Below, one piece after another: positions 1-6,514 of a stretch of 10,554 bases of DNA. Within the stretch, counting starts at the first letter, position 1. The number at the start of each line of letters is the position of its first letter. Source of the DNA: Candidatus Hydrogenedentota bacterium (GTDB lineage: Bacteria > Hydrogenedentota > Hydrogenedentia > Hydrogenedentales > SLHB01). The notes beneath the pieces are model-generated. The model was not told the DNA's origin. It searched no databases and worked only from the letters and a program-made list of their open reading frames with translations. Where the stretch lies: the NCBI GenBank assembly GCA_029262095.1, contig JAJDAB010000485.1:1-10554 (forward strand). Direction: 5' to 3'. The position numbers were made by a program, and so were the translations under genes.

Positions 1-9
1 CCACTTTCG

Positions 10-471
10 ATGCAACTCGACCGCGCACTCGGGCTATGCAAGAGTGCAGATGATCTCATTCAAGAACTCAGCGCAACAGCATCGCTGGATGGATACGATC
101 TATTCGTCGCGGACACCGCTGCCGAGACCGCGTACATTCTGCGCGACTCATCCGAGGCGGAATCGCCATCGCCACTACAAGGCCTAATCGCTGATCGGTT
201 GCCTGAGGCCACATCCGTCGCAACCGATCGCGATGACCCGAGGCGCTTGCTCATCGAATTCATGAAGTCCGCGGAGCGAATTGTTTCGGCAGACGAATTG
301 GAATCGTTCGTCTCGGACTTAGCAGCGGCGCCATCTCCAGATTCGCCTCGGGAACAATTTTTATCAGTGATCTTCGAGCCGAAAGCAAAACGAATTCGCG
401 TCCGATTTGAAGACCAGGAAGCGACGTCGGAAGGCTACGCGAAGATTTCGCTGGAGGCGGACCAATTGTGA
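10..471 (+). CDS. Uncharacterised 153-aa protein (may be 5'-truncated by the window edge)
   Basis: I do not recognise this family. The protein is acidic and looks soluble: no signal peptide or membrane segment is visible. It is mostly helix-forming sequence, with an Asp/Ser/Pro-rich stretch near residues 107-113 and a strand-like C-terminal part (about 116-150) containing FLSVIFEP and KRIRVRFED. The frame is open right to the left edge (Pro-Leu-Ser precede the ATG), so the true start may lie outside the window and the protein may be longer. Its stop overlaps the GTG start of the next gene by 4 bp (GTGA), which suggests translational coupling and a shared function with that membrane-anchored protein. 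The reading frame is convincing because of the coupling and the strand continuity, but the function is unknown. Confidence 0.65.
   Translation: MQLDRALGLCKSADDLIQELSATASLDGYDLFVADTAAETAYILRDSSEAESPSPLQGLIADRLPEATSVATDRDDPRRLLIEFMKSAERIVSADELESFVSDLAAAPSPDSPREQFLSVIFEPKAKRIRVRFEDQEATSEGYAKISLEADQL
453..457 (+). promoter_or_regulatory. Ribosome binding site (GGAGG) for the GTG start at 468
   Basis: GGAGG lies inside the end of the preceding gene, 10 bases before the GTG at 468. It supports that non-ATG start and the coupled 4-bp overlap. Confidence 0.6.
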
Positions 472-2042
472 GCGAAACCGTCCGTAGTTATACACGGGTC
501 ACGCCGCGCACCTATCGATCGGCCCGTCGCTCGCAGAGTGGCAAGTGGATTGTGATCCTGGTTTTTCTGATCCTAGTTGGCGCGGGGCTTGAATGGCTAA
601 CGCGGGATAGCCATCCAATCGCGGAATTTTTTCCGCGCGATCAACGACTCGGCGCGGTGATCAATAACCCGATTGAGTGCCGCAGCCGCATCGTCGCTTC
701 GCCACTTTGGAGCGCGCTCCCCGAAGACGCGCGCTTCTCACAACTCCCAGACTTGTTGATGCAAAATTTCGGCATGCCGGAATGGGTTTTGAACAACTTG
801 GTGCGCGAACGCATTTACGTCACCGCCAACGATTTGGACGCGTTTAGCGACGTGGTGTGCCTATCGCGGATGACGCGGCTCGGCGCGCTTTTCGAACATA
901 CGTTTCGCCGAGTCGGTTGGGTAGACTACGATTCTTCGGGCGGTCTGGCTTTACGCCATCTCCCTGACGATGGCGTCTATTACGCTGTACGCGGTCGTGT
1001 TCTTGTTGCCAGCCCATCACGGGACACGCTGATCGAAGCGTTGACGTTGCCGCCCGAATCCGCCATTACAGACACCGATCTGGAAGCATTAGGCCAACCC
1101 GGCCCCGAAGATGTACAAGGGATTTACGTCCTGGACACAGATTCGTTATTGGGCAGAAATTTCGCGCATGTCGGATTCGCGGTGAAGGTTGTTGCCGACG
1201 AGACTCGGCTCGATTTGCGCGCGGTTCCCCATGAGAATGCGCCACGTCTGTTCCGTGAACTTATCGCCGACGCAGCGCCCCAAGATCTGGCGGAACCGCC
1301 GCCAGGATTGGTCGCACTGTCATTGGACTTCGGGCGCCCGGCGGAGGATGTCTGGAATGCAGCCTTGGCGGCGGCGGGTCAGAGTAGTTGGCCCAGCCAA
1401 GTCGATGACATGATGACGGAGGCGGAAGTAACGAACTGGGATGCCGTCCGTGACTTGTTGGTCGACTTGACCGCCGACCAAGGACCTGGTGTCCGAATCG
1501 CTCTGACTGGAATCGAAACGGAGGAATTCGTACCGCTTCCAGAATTGGCGTTCACATTCGACGCCAATCAGGAGAAGGTGGTCCAGTCTTTCGTGGACGC
1601 TTCGCAACCGTCGCCTAATGGAGAGGCATGGGCCATGTGGCCGCGGTATGAATCCGCGATACAACGCCTGTATATACCGATGGCGGGCGGCCCAGCACTG
1701 GAACCGACTGCGGGGCTTTACGGAAATGGGCTATTGGTCGCGACGAGCCGCCGCGTGGGCGATGACTTGCTTGGCCGGGCATATGAGCGGCGCGCGGCAA
1801 CGAAGCCGGGCAATTTATTCGTGCGGTTGAATCCGCAGGCCTTTGTAGAGCAATGTGTTGAGGCAGGTCGGCTTCTGGCAGAAGACGGTTTGCTGCGGGG
1901 ATATAGTATGGAAGCGTTCGACGACCGCGCTGCGGGATGGCAACGTGCCGCCGCGGCGGTTGAATCCACATGGGGGATTGCACGGGCGGAATCCGGCACC
2001 GTTACCGCTGAAATTCACGTTGTAAGCCGAAGCGGCTCGTGA
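468..2042 (+). CDS. Uncharacterised membrane-anchored protein, 524 aa
   Basis: The protein has a basic cytoplasmic N-terminus (about residues 1-26, rich in Arg/Ser/Thr), one hydrophobic segment at about 27-43 (WIVILVFLILVGAGLEWL), and a large domain of about 480 residues that should lie outside the inner membrane. Arg/Lys before the segment fits an N-in anchor rather than a cleaved signal peptide. The outer part has no catalytic motif I can name. Repeated patterns such as PPGLVALSLDFGRPA (about 278-292) and LYGNGLLVATSRRVGDDLL (about 418-436) recall large exported proteins built from repeated beta/alpha units, but I cannot assign a family. The start is GTG, overlapping the previous stop and preceded by GGAGG. 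The gene sits 40 bp upstream of scpA on the same strand, so it is probably co-transcribed. That does not prove a role in chromosome segregation. Confidence 0.8.
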   Translation: MSETVRSYTRVTPRTYRSARRSQSGKWIVILVFLILVGAGLEWLTRDSHPIAEFFPRDQRLGAVINNPIECRSRIVASPLWSALPEDARFSQLPDLLMQNFGMPEWVLNNLVRERIYVTANDLDAFSDVVCLSRMTRLGALFEHTFRRVGWVDYDSSGGLALRHLPDDGVYYAVRGRVLVASPSRDTLIEALTLPPESAITDTDLEALGQPGPEDVQGIYVLDTDSLLGRNFAHVGFAVKVVADETRLDLRAVPHENAPRLFRELIADAAPQDLAEPPPGLVALSLDFGRPAEDVWNAALAAAGQSSWPSQVDDMMTEAEVTNWDAVRDLLVDLTADQGPGVRIALTGIETEEFVPLPELAFTFDANQEKVVQSFVDASQPSPNGEAWAMWPRYESAIQRLYIPMAGGPALEPTAGLYGNGLLVATSRRVGDDLLGRAYERRAATKPGNLFVRLNPQAFVEQCVEAGRLLAEDGLLRGYSMEAFDDRAAGWQRAAAAVESTWGIARAESGTVTAEIHVVSRSGS

Positions 2043-2073
2043 CAGAATAGGCATGCACGAAGAACAGGAAACA

Positions 2074-2079
2074 GGAGGG
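2074..2079 (+). promoter_or_regulatory. Ribosome binding site (GGAGGG) that decides the scpA start
   Basis: A strong GGAGGG lies 3 bases before the ATG at 2083, which is rather close spacing. The longer reading from the ATG at 2053 has no comparable site, so 2083 is preferred. Confidence 0.6.
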
Positions 2080-2082
2080 TCA

Positions 2083-2865
2083 ATGGCCCAGCCCGCACCA
2101 ATAATCGTCGACGAGGCGACCGACGAAATTCTCCGAGTCCATCTGGACGTGTTTCAAGGTCCGTTTGAAGTATTGCTGTACCTGATCAAGGTACAGGAAA
2201 TCGACGTGTTCGATATTCCGATTGTGAAGATAACGGACCAATTCGTGGCCGTTTTGGAGATGATGCAACATGAGAATCTGGAGGATATAGGCGATTTTGT
2301 CGTCCTCGCAGCCACGCTCATACAGATCAAATCGAAAATGTTGCTCCCCGTCGAATCCGATTCCGAGGACGAAGACGAGTTCGACGAAGATCCCCGCTTG
2401 GAATTGGTCGAGAAACTACTCGAATACCGGCAGTTCAAGGACGTCACCGAGCGGATGCGCTTCTTAGAGGATGCGCGGAACGGATGGTTCTCCCGGGATT
2501 CCAAACCGGCGATCGAAGACAATGAAGAAGAAGAGTTGTTGGAAGTCACCTTGTTTGATCTGACGCAGGCCTTTCGAGGCGTGTTGCGCTACTTTTCCCC
2601 GGACAACCCGCACGTCGTCAGTACCGAAGAACACTCGGTGGATGACAAGATCGATTACATTAAGAATCGTTTGGCGGAAAACGGCAGCGTGTCGTGGACG
2701 GAAATGCTGAAAGAGAGCCGTGACCGCGTTGAGTTGGTGTGTTGTTTCCTCGCCATTCTGGAATTGTGTAAGAACAGCGTCATTCGAGCAATGCAAAGCA
2801 GCGAGTTCGGAGAAATTCGATTGTTTCCGGCCAAAGACGCAGAGACTCAATCGATCGCGTCTTGA
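2083..2865 (+). CDS. scpA: Segregation and condensation protein A (ScpA)
   Basis: ScpA is the kleisin subunit that bridges SMC heads and binds ScpB in the bacterial condensin complex, acting on the nucleoid. With the 2083 start the protein is 260 aa, a normal length. The N-terminal kleisin helices are clear: FQGPFEVLLYLIKVQEIDVF (about 24-43) matches the family's F-x-GP-hydrophobic-LL-x-LI signature, and the second helix region DFVVLAATLIQIKSKMLLP (about 71-89) is typical. Acidic linkers follow (about 91-104 and 145-153). The C-terminal winged helix (about 187-248) includes VSWTEMLKESRDRVELVCCFLAILEL and ends FGEIRLF. An in-frame ATG at 2053 would add 10 residues but lacks a ribosome site. 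The stop overlaps the TTG start of the next gene by 4 bp. The usual downstream partner scpB is absent here and must be encoded elsewhere or be missing. Confidence 0.95.
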   Translation: MAQPAPIIVDEATDEILRVHLDVFQGPFEVLLYLIKVQEIDVFDIPIVKITDQFVAVLEMMQHENLEDIGDFVVLAATLIQIKSKMLLPVESDSEDEDEFDEDPRLELVEKLLEYRQFKDVTERMRFLEDARNGWFSRDSKPAIEDNEEEELLEVTLFDLTQAFRGVLRYFSPDNPHVVSTEEHSVDDKIDYIKNRLAENGSVSWTEMLKESRDRVELVCCFLAILELCKNSVIRAMQSSEFGEIRLFPAKDAETQSIAS

Positions 2866-3239
2866 TTCGCTGGTTCAAACGGTCCAAGCCGCTGGGCGCT
2901 CGAGGCGAGGACGCAGCGGCAAAATATCTCAAACGCAACGGCTACAAAATCCTTGCGCGCAACGCACGGCTGGGCCGTTATGAAATTGACGTCATCGCCC
3001 GGGAAGGGGACACCATCGCTTTCGTTGAAGTAAAAACTAGGACGTCGGATTCCATCGCTCTGCCGGAGGAAAACGTCGACGCACGCAAGCAGCGCCACAT
3101 TCGCCGCGCGGCACACACCTACATCGCCAAGCACGGTGACGATGACACCTATTACCGGTTCGACATCGTCTCGGTCCTTATGCCGGAAATCGGGAGTCCC
3201 ACCATCACGCTTTATCGAAACGCGTTCTCCGATGAGTAG
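2862..3239 (+). CDS. YraN / UPF0102 family endonuclease-like protein
   Basis: This is a 125-aa protein of the YraN (UPF0102) family, which has a restriction-endonuclease-like fold. Its biological role is poorly defined, though links to DNA processing are suspected. The family hallmarks appear in order: GARGEDAAAKYL (12-23) with Glu16, GYKILARN (27-34), YEIDVIAREGDTIAFVEVKTR (40-60) giving the nuclease-type Glu41/Asp43 and Glu56-x-Lys58 cluster, a basic helix KQRHIRRAAHTYI (76-88) and RFDIVSV (99-105). The usual Gly of the GEID motif is Tyr here (YEID). The TTG start at 2862 overlaps the scpA stop (TTGA) and no strong ribosome site is visible, so translation is probably coupled to scpA. The length is normal for the family. 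Confidence 0.93.
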   Translation: MIRWFKRSKPLGARGEDAAAKYLKRNGYKILARNARLGRYEIDVIAREGDTIAFVEVKTRTSDSIALPEENVDARKQRHIRRAAHTYIAKHGDDDTYYRFDIVSVLMPEIGSPTITLYRNAFSDE

Positions 3240-4575
3240 TCAATCACACGACACGTTGCTCGCAAGAATAAACGCATTCGATCCGGCTGTCCGGCGGGAA
3301 GCGCTCGAAGCGTTGTGGCACGCATCCTGGGAAGGCAATATTGAATTGGCCCAGCCCACGCGTGCGGTCAACCTCCATTGCCACACTTTCTATTCGTATA
3401 ACGGATACGGCGATTCACCGTCCGCGGTCGCGTGGAAGGCCCGTGTCGCGGGGCTGGCTGCGATTGGCATCGTTGACTTCGACGTTTTGGACGGCGTGCG
3501 CGAGTTTCTCGATGCGTGTCGCCTGTTGGACATGCGCGCATGCGCCGGAATTGAAACGCGAGTCTTCGTTGATCGCTACGCCAAGAACGTCATCAACTCA
3601 CCGGGCGAACCGGGCATCGCTTATCACATGGGCGCGGGATTCACGGCGGACTGCGATACGAACGCAGCATGGGTTTCGTCGCTCAAGACGACGGCGCAAG
3701 ATCGAACGCGAAGTATCGTTGATCGGGTGAACGCACATGTTCGGGAAATTGCCCTCGATTTCGAGAATGACGTCTTACCCCTAACGCCAAACGGCAATGC
3801 AACGGAACGACATGTCTGTATCGCGTATCACACGAAGGCGTGCGAGATGCTCGATAAAGCAGCGGAACGGCACACGTACTGGAGCCAAAAACTCGATACG
3901 TCGGAGAATGATATTGCCGAGCGTGAATCGGATCCGCCGTTGATGCACGCGCTCATTCGATCGAAACTAATGAAACAGGGCGGCGTCGGGTATGTGGCCC
4001 CGGAAGGCCCGGATTTCCCGGCACTCAGCGATATGAATGCCCATGTAGAAGAAGCGGGCGCGATTCCCACGATGGCGTGGTTGGATGGGACGAGTGACGG
4101 TGAGCGTCAAGCGGGTCAACTGTTGGACTTTCTGATTGAAACCGGAGTCGAAGCGGTAAACGTCATTCCAGATCGGAATTGGAACATCGAGGACGAAGCC
4201 GCGCGGCAGGGCAAGGTCAAGAAGCTGCATGCCTTCGTGAAAGCTGCTCAAAAGCGGTCGCTACCGATACTTGTGGGCACGGAGTGCAATGCGCACGGGC
4301 AGCGATTTATAGACGATTTCGCGGCGGAAGCGATGGCACCGTTGGTCGAACCGGCACACGAGACAGCGATGATCATGTACGCGCACACGGCCCTCGCATC
4401 GCATGGCATGGGGTATCGCTCCGAGTGGGCGAAGAACAACTTCGTGGATCGGAACGCACGAAACGCGTTCTATGTTCGAGCGGGCGCGTTGCTGGAACCA
4501 AGCGAACTCGTGACGGCAACTGGATGGAATTCCGAATCGTCGCCAGAGGATTTCTTGTCCGCATTCGGTCAATAG
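3232..4575 (+). CDS. PHP-domain (polymerase and histidinol phosphatase) metal-dependent phosphoesterase-like protein
   Basis: The ATG at 3232 overlaps the end of the yraN-like gene by 8 bp and gives 447 aa. An upstream in-frame ATG at 3136 would run through conserved yraN sequence and is rejected. The PHP first motif is clear: NLHCHTFYS (47-55) with His49 and His51. The second motif region reads GIVDFDVLDGV (79-89), where most PHP proteins have a His after the first Asp; here it is Phe83. GIETRV (106-111) supplies the usual Glu108. Further candidate metal ligands are VGTECNAHG (348-356) with Glu351, and YAHTALASHG (383-392) with His385 or His391. A long insert (about 120-345) separates these, so the protein is larger than minimal PHP phosphatases. 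A hydrolase acting on a phosphate ester is the natural guess, but the substrate is unknown. It is probably co-transcribed with scpA and yraN. Confidence 0.88.
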   Translation: MSSQSHDTLLARINAFDPAVRREALEALWHASWEGNIELAQPTRAVNLHCHTFYSYNGYGDSPSAVAWKARVAGLAAIGIVDFDVLDGVREFLDACRLLDMRACAGIETRVFVDRYAKNVINSPGEPGIAYHMGAGFTADCDTNAAWVSSLKTTAQDRTRSIVDRVNAHVREIALDFENDVLPLTPNGNATERHVCIAYHTKACEMLDKAAERHTYWSQKLDTSENDIAERESDPPLMHALIRSKLMKQGGVGYVAPEGPDFPALSDMNAHVEEAGAIPTMAWLDGTSDGERQAGQLLDFLIETGVEAVNVIPDRNWNIEDEAARQGKVKKLHAFVKAAQKRSLPILVGTECNAHGQRFIDDFAAEAMAPLVEPAHETAMIMYAHTALASHGMGYRSEWAKNNFVDRNARNAFYVRAGALLEPSELVTATGWNSESSPEDFLSAFGQ

Positions 4576-4577
4576 TC

Positions 4578-4599
4578 GTCGGCTCAGAACTGCGCCGAC
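4578..4599. terminator. Inverted repeat in a convergent gap, possible bidirectional terminator
   Basis: GTCGGC at 4578-4583 and GCCGAC at 4594-4599 are exact reverse complements. Inside the loop, CAG (4585-4587) and CTG (4590-4592) also pair, interrupted by one T/C mismatch. The repeat lies between two convergent stops, where a terminator is expected. No T-run follows on either strand, so intrinsic termination is uncertain. Confidence 0.35.
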
Positions 4600-4617
4600 A
4601 AACGCGTCGTCGTAATC

Positions 4618-5085
4618 TTATTCCTTATCGGGTATCGGCCCGAAGAAGCCTGTGATACTCGCCAGACGTCCATCGTCATCCAACACACCGAAGTCGACGC
4701 CAGCCATCACGACGTTTCCATCCGGGCTCTTGAGCGCCCAATCGAACCGCAACAACTTGTGATGCACATCCACGCCGGAAACGCGCTCCAACGAGAAGCC
4801 TTTCATGTCCGGATTCGACACGAAATTGCCGGTGTGGTCGAAGAGCGCATCCCGGCCCTTCACCTCAGCACTCGGGTCCGTATATACCCCATCATCCGAC
4901 CACGCAGTCTCCAGCAGTGACCGCCGCGCAGCGTCATCCGCCTCATTCCACGAACCAACATACGCATCGACGATCGCCACCACATCTTCTGCCTTATCCG
5001 CCGCACCGACAACGCCAAGTTGAGCGCACATCATGATCGCAACCATCGTCGCGCCAGCGATACAGAACATTCTTGCCTTTTTCAT
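4618..5085 (-). CDS. Secreted NTF2/SnoaL-like protein, 155 aa
   Basis: The N-terminus is a signal peptide: Lys-Lys-Ala-Arg, then a hydrophobic run (about 7-27) and a likely signal peptidase I site near GVVGAA-D (about 28/29), so the mature protein is probably periplasmic. The rest matches the NTF2-like cone fold of the SnoaL type: helices from about 33-62 with VDAYVGSWNEAD, then the typical WSDDGVYTDPSAEVKGRDAL (62-81), and closing strands including FDWAL, VVMAGVDFGVLDDDGRLASITGFFGP (about 125-150). Members of this fold include isomerases, hydrolases and pure ligand-binding proteins; no catalytic residues identify a reaction here. The ATG has a good ribosome site (AAGGAA, positions 5092-5097). 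It is the last of three leftward genes, 56 bp after lemA. Confidence 0.85.
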   Translation of the reverse strand: MKKARMFCIAGATMVAIMMCAQLGVVGAADKAEDVVAIVDAYVGSWNEADDAARRSLLETAWSDDGVYTDPSAEVKGRDALFDHTGNFVSNPDMKGFSLERVSGVDVHHKLLRFDWALKSPDGNVVMAGVDFGVLDDDGRLASITGFFGPIPDKE

Positions 5086-5091
5086 GATTGA

Positions 5092-5097
5092 TTCCTT
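5092..5097 (-). promoter_or_regulatory. Ribosome binding site (AAGGAA) for the NTF2-like gene
   Basis: AAGGAA on the minus strand is 6 bases before the ATG at 5085, within a longer purine stretch GGAAAGGAA. It confirms the signal-peptide-bearing start. Confidence 0.55.
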
Positions 5098-5141
5098 TCC
5101 TAACGAACCCTCGGTTCACTTTTCCAAATGAGACAACCGAA

Positions 5142-5702
5142 TCAAAGCGAAACGTTCGGCGCCTGACGTGCTTTAGGTTCGTCGATTTCGAAGAACTCCC
5201 GTGTTGCGAATTTGAACATTCCCGCGATGATGTTCGAGGGAAACATCTGCACTTTGTTGTTGTTTTCTCGGACGTTGCCGTTGTAGAAACGGCGGGCGGC
5301 TTGCAATCGATCTTCGGTGTTGGTCAATTCGTCCTGCAAATCCAAGAAGTTCTTGTTGGCTTTCAGATCAGGATACGCTTCGATGCGCGCCATCAGCGAT
5401 CCGAGTGCGCCCTGGAACGCGTTTTCCGATCGAGCCTGGCTTTCCGGCGACCCGTGATTCGCAGCGGCTTGCTCACGCATCTTGGTGACCTGCTCGAGCA
5501 ACTCGCGTTCGTGTGTTGCGTAACCTTTGACCGTATTGACTAAATTCGGAATGAGGTCGTAGCGCCGTTGCAACTCCGTTTCCACACCGGACCATGACTC
5601 ATCGACATGATTGCGCGTACTCACAAGCCCGTTGTACGTGGCGATAACAAAAATCAGTGGCACAAGAATAACGGCGACCGCGACAATGACGATGACTTCC
5701 AT
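5142..5702 (-). CDS. lemA: LemA family membrane protein
   Basis: LemA proteins are small inner-membrane proteins with a short N-terminal anchor and a cytoplasmic or periplasmic four-helix domain; their exact role is not settled. The 186-aa product is full length. A hydrophobic anchor covers about residues 3-21, followed by YNGLVSTRNHVDESWSGVE (23-41). The family signatures are unmistakable: RRYDLIPNLVNTVKGYATHE (46-65), AYPDLKANKNFLDLQDELT (109-127), TEDRLQAARRFYNGNVRENN (129-148) and FPSNIIAGMF (154-163). The ATG at 5702 lies 28 bp after the preceding gene's stop, so the two are probably co-transcribed. Elsewhere lemA is often next to TPM-domain or HtpX-like genes; neither is seen here. Confidence 0.96.
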   Translation of the reverse strand: MEVIVIVAVAVILVPLIFVIATYNGLVSTRNHVDESWSGVETELQRRYDLIPNLVNTVKGYATHERELLEQVTKMREQAAANHGSPESQARSENAFQGALGSLMARIEAYPDLKANKNFLDLQDELTNTEDRLQAARRFYNGNVRENNNKVQMFPSNIIAGMFKFATREFFEIDEPKARQAPNVSL

Positions 5703-5730
5703 GGCTCCGTACTCTCCCTCGGTGTTCGTA

Positions 5731-6405
5731 CTAGGATGCGTAAACGTAGTCGGGAATCAGTTCGCGTAGTTCGCACAACTGATCGAGGCGATGTTCAAAT
5801 TGTTCGATGGCAAGCCTACTGCCAAACTCCAGTGCAATGCATTGGCTATCAAACTCGACGGCTAATGCTTTGTCTTTGAGCATGAATTCCATCATCCGCG
5901 TGTGACAAATATCGTACGCAAATTTCTTGTCGCTGCTGCGCACGGTGAAGGCTTTGGAGAATTCGATGGACTCGAAATCGATGTCATCGTACCCCAGCAT
6001 TTGCCCGAATTTGGACATAAAACTCTCGGGATAGATGCGCAGTTCGGGGAAAAAGTGCGTCTGGTGCAAAATGAAAAACGAAAAGTAATGATGGTGGGTC
6101 TGGCGCCGACCTTTGGAATCGGTAGAGTACGTTTCGTAGTGGTAGTCGAATGCGAGCACTGGGTGGCCTCGGTACTGGCCTTCAAGAATGTTTTCCGCGT
6201 ACCGGTTTGACCCCTGGTCCAGCTTCTTCAGGAAGGAATACCGACTCGCAATCCCCCGGTCCTTGCGGTGGTAGCGCATACCAAATTTCTTCGCGAGCGC
6301 TTGAAATGCTTCGCGGCGCTTTTTCGCCTGCCACCAACCGAATGCCCCCGCCGCAATAACGAACAGGATGATCCCGACAACAAATAGTATTTGGATACCG
6401 TCCAC
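5731..6405 (-). CDS. Membrane-anchored protein of unknown function, 224 aa, upstream of lemA
   Basis: One hydrophobic helix covers about residues 5-24, followed by Trp-Trp and a basic stretch QAKKRREAFQALAKKFGM, which places the rest in the cytoplasm (N-out anchor). The soluble domain contains GQYRGHPVLAFDYHYET (about 76-92), a His-rich stretch RQTHHHYFSFFILHQTHFFP (101-120), and EFSKAFTVRSSDKKFAYDI (148-166) followed by RMMEFML. This last pattern resembles a family of uncharacterised anchored proteins found in varied bacteria, but I cannot name it with certainty. The start is GTG at 6405, with GGAG at 6414-6417 eight bases upstream. It is the first gene of the leftward lemA cluster, which hints at a shared membrane-linked role with LemA. 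Confidence 0.85.
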   Translation of the reverse strand: MDGIQILFVVGIILFVIAAGAFGWWQAKKRREAFQALAKKFGMRYHRKDRGIASRYSFLKKLDQGSNRYAENILEGQYRGHPVLAFDYHYETYSTDSKGRRQTHHHYFSFFILHQTHFFPELRIYPESFMSKFGQMLGYDDIDFESIEFSKAFTVRSSDKKFAYDICHTRMMEFMLKDKALAVEFDSQCIALEFGSRLAIEQFEHRLDQLCELRELIPDYVYAS

Positions 6406-6413
6406 TGTCGTTA

Positions 6414-6417
6414 CTCC
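6414..6417 (-). promoter_or_regulatory. Ribosome binding site (GGAG) for the GTG start at 6405
   Basis: GGAG on the minus strand is 8 bases before the GTG codon, supporting this non-ATG start. Confidence 0.5.
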
Positions 6418-6437
6418 GTTTAAGCCCCCAAAAATCC

Positions 6438-6446
6438 ACTATATCA
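6438..6446 (-). promoter_or_regulatory. Candidate extended -10 promoter of the lemA cluster
   Basis: On the minus strand the sequence reads TGATATAGT: an extended TG motif plus TATAGT, five of six matches to TATAAT. No good -35 is seen at 16-18 bases, which is tolerated for extended -10 promoters. The predicted transcript would begin near 6431, about 26 bases before the GTG start, leaving room for the ribosome site. Prediction by eye only. Confidence 0.35.
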
Positions 6447-6478
6447 TGAAAACCAAGTCGATTCGGGGTTGTTCCGTG

Positions 6479-6507
6479 TTGTCGCAGATACGGAATTGTG
6501 CCAGAAT
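6479..6507 (+). promoter_or_regulatory. Weak candidate sigma70-type promoter for the MauE-thioredoxin gene
   Basis: TTGTCG (6479-6484) and CAGAAT (6502-6507) each match the consensus at four of six positions with a 17-base spacer. Transcription would begin close to the ATG at 6515, giving an almost leaderless message. An alternative -10, TATCAT at 6442-6447, lacks a good -35. Neither is strong. Confidence 0.22.
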
Positions 6508-6514
6508 ACCGTCC

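Noticed and set aside
3136..3231. A longer start for the PHP gene at the ATG at 3136
   Set aside because: The extra 32 residues are the shifted-frame reading of the conserved C-terminal part of the yraN-like gene; the 3232 ATG gives a normal short overlap.
4179..4655. A 158-codon + strand frame overlapping the end of the PHP gene
   Set aside because: It is an Arg-rich shifted-frame translation of PHP coding sequence, and its end runs across the convergent gap into the antisense of the NTF2-like gene.
6368..6514. Longer N-terminus for the MauE-thioredoxin gene (starts at 6368 or 6446)
   Set aside because: The added residues do not resemble the family, no ribosome site is present, and the 6368 start would overlap the divergent gene's coding sequence.
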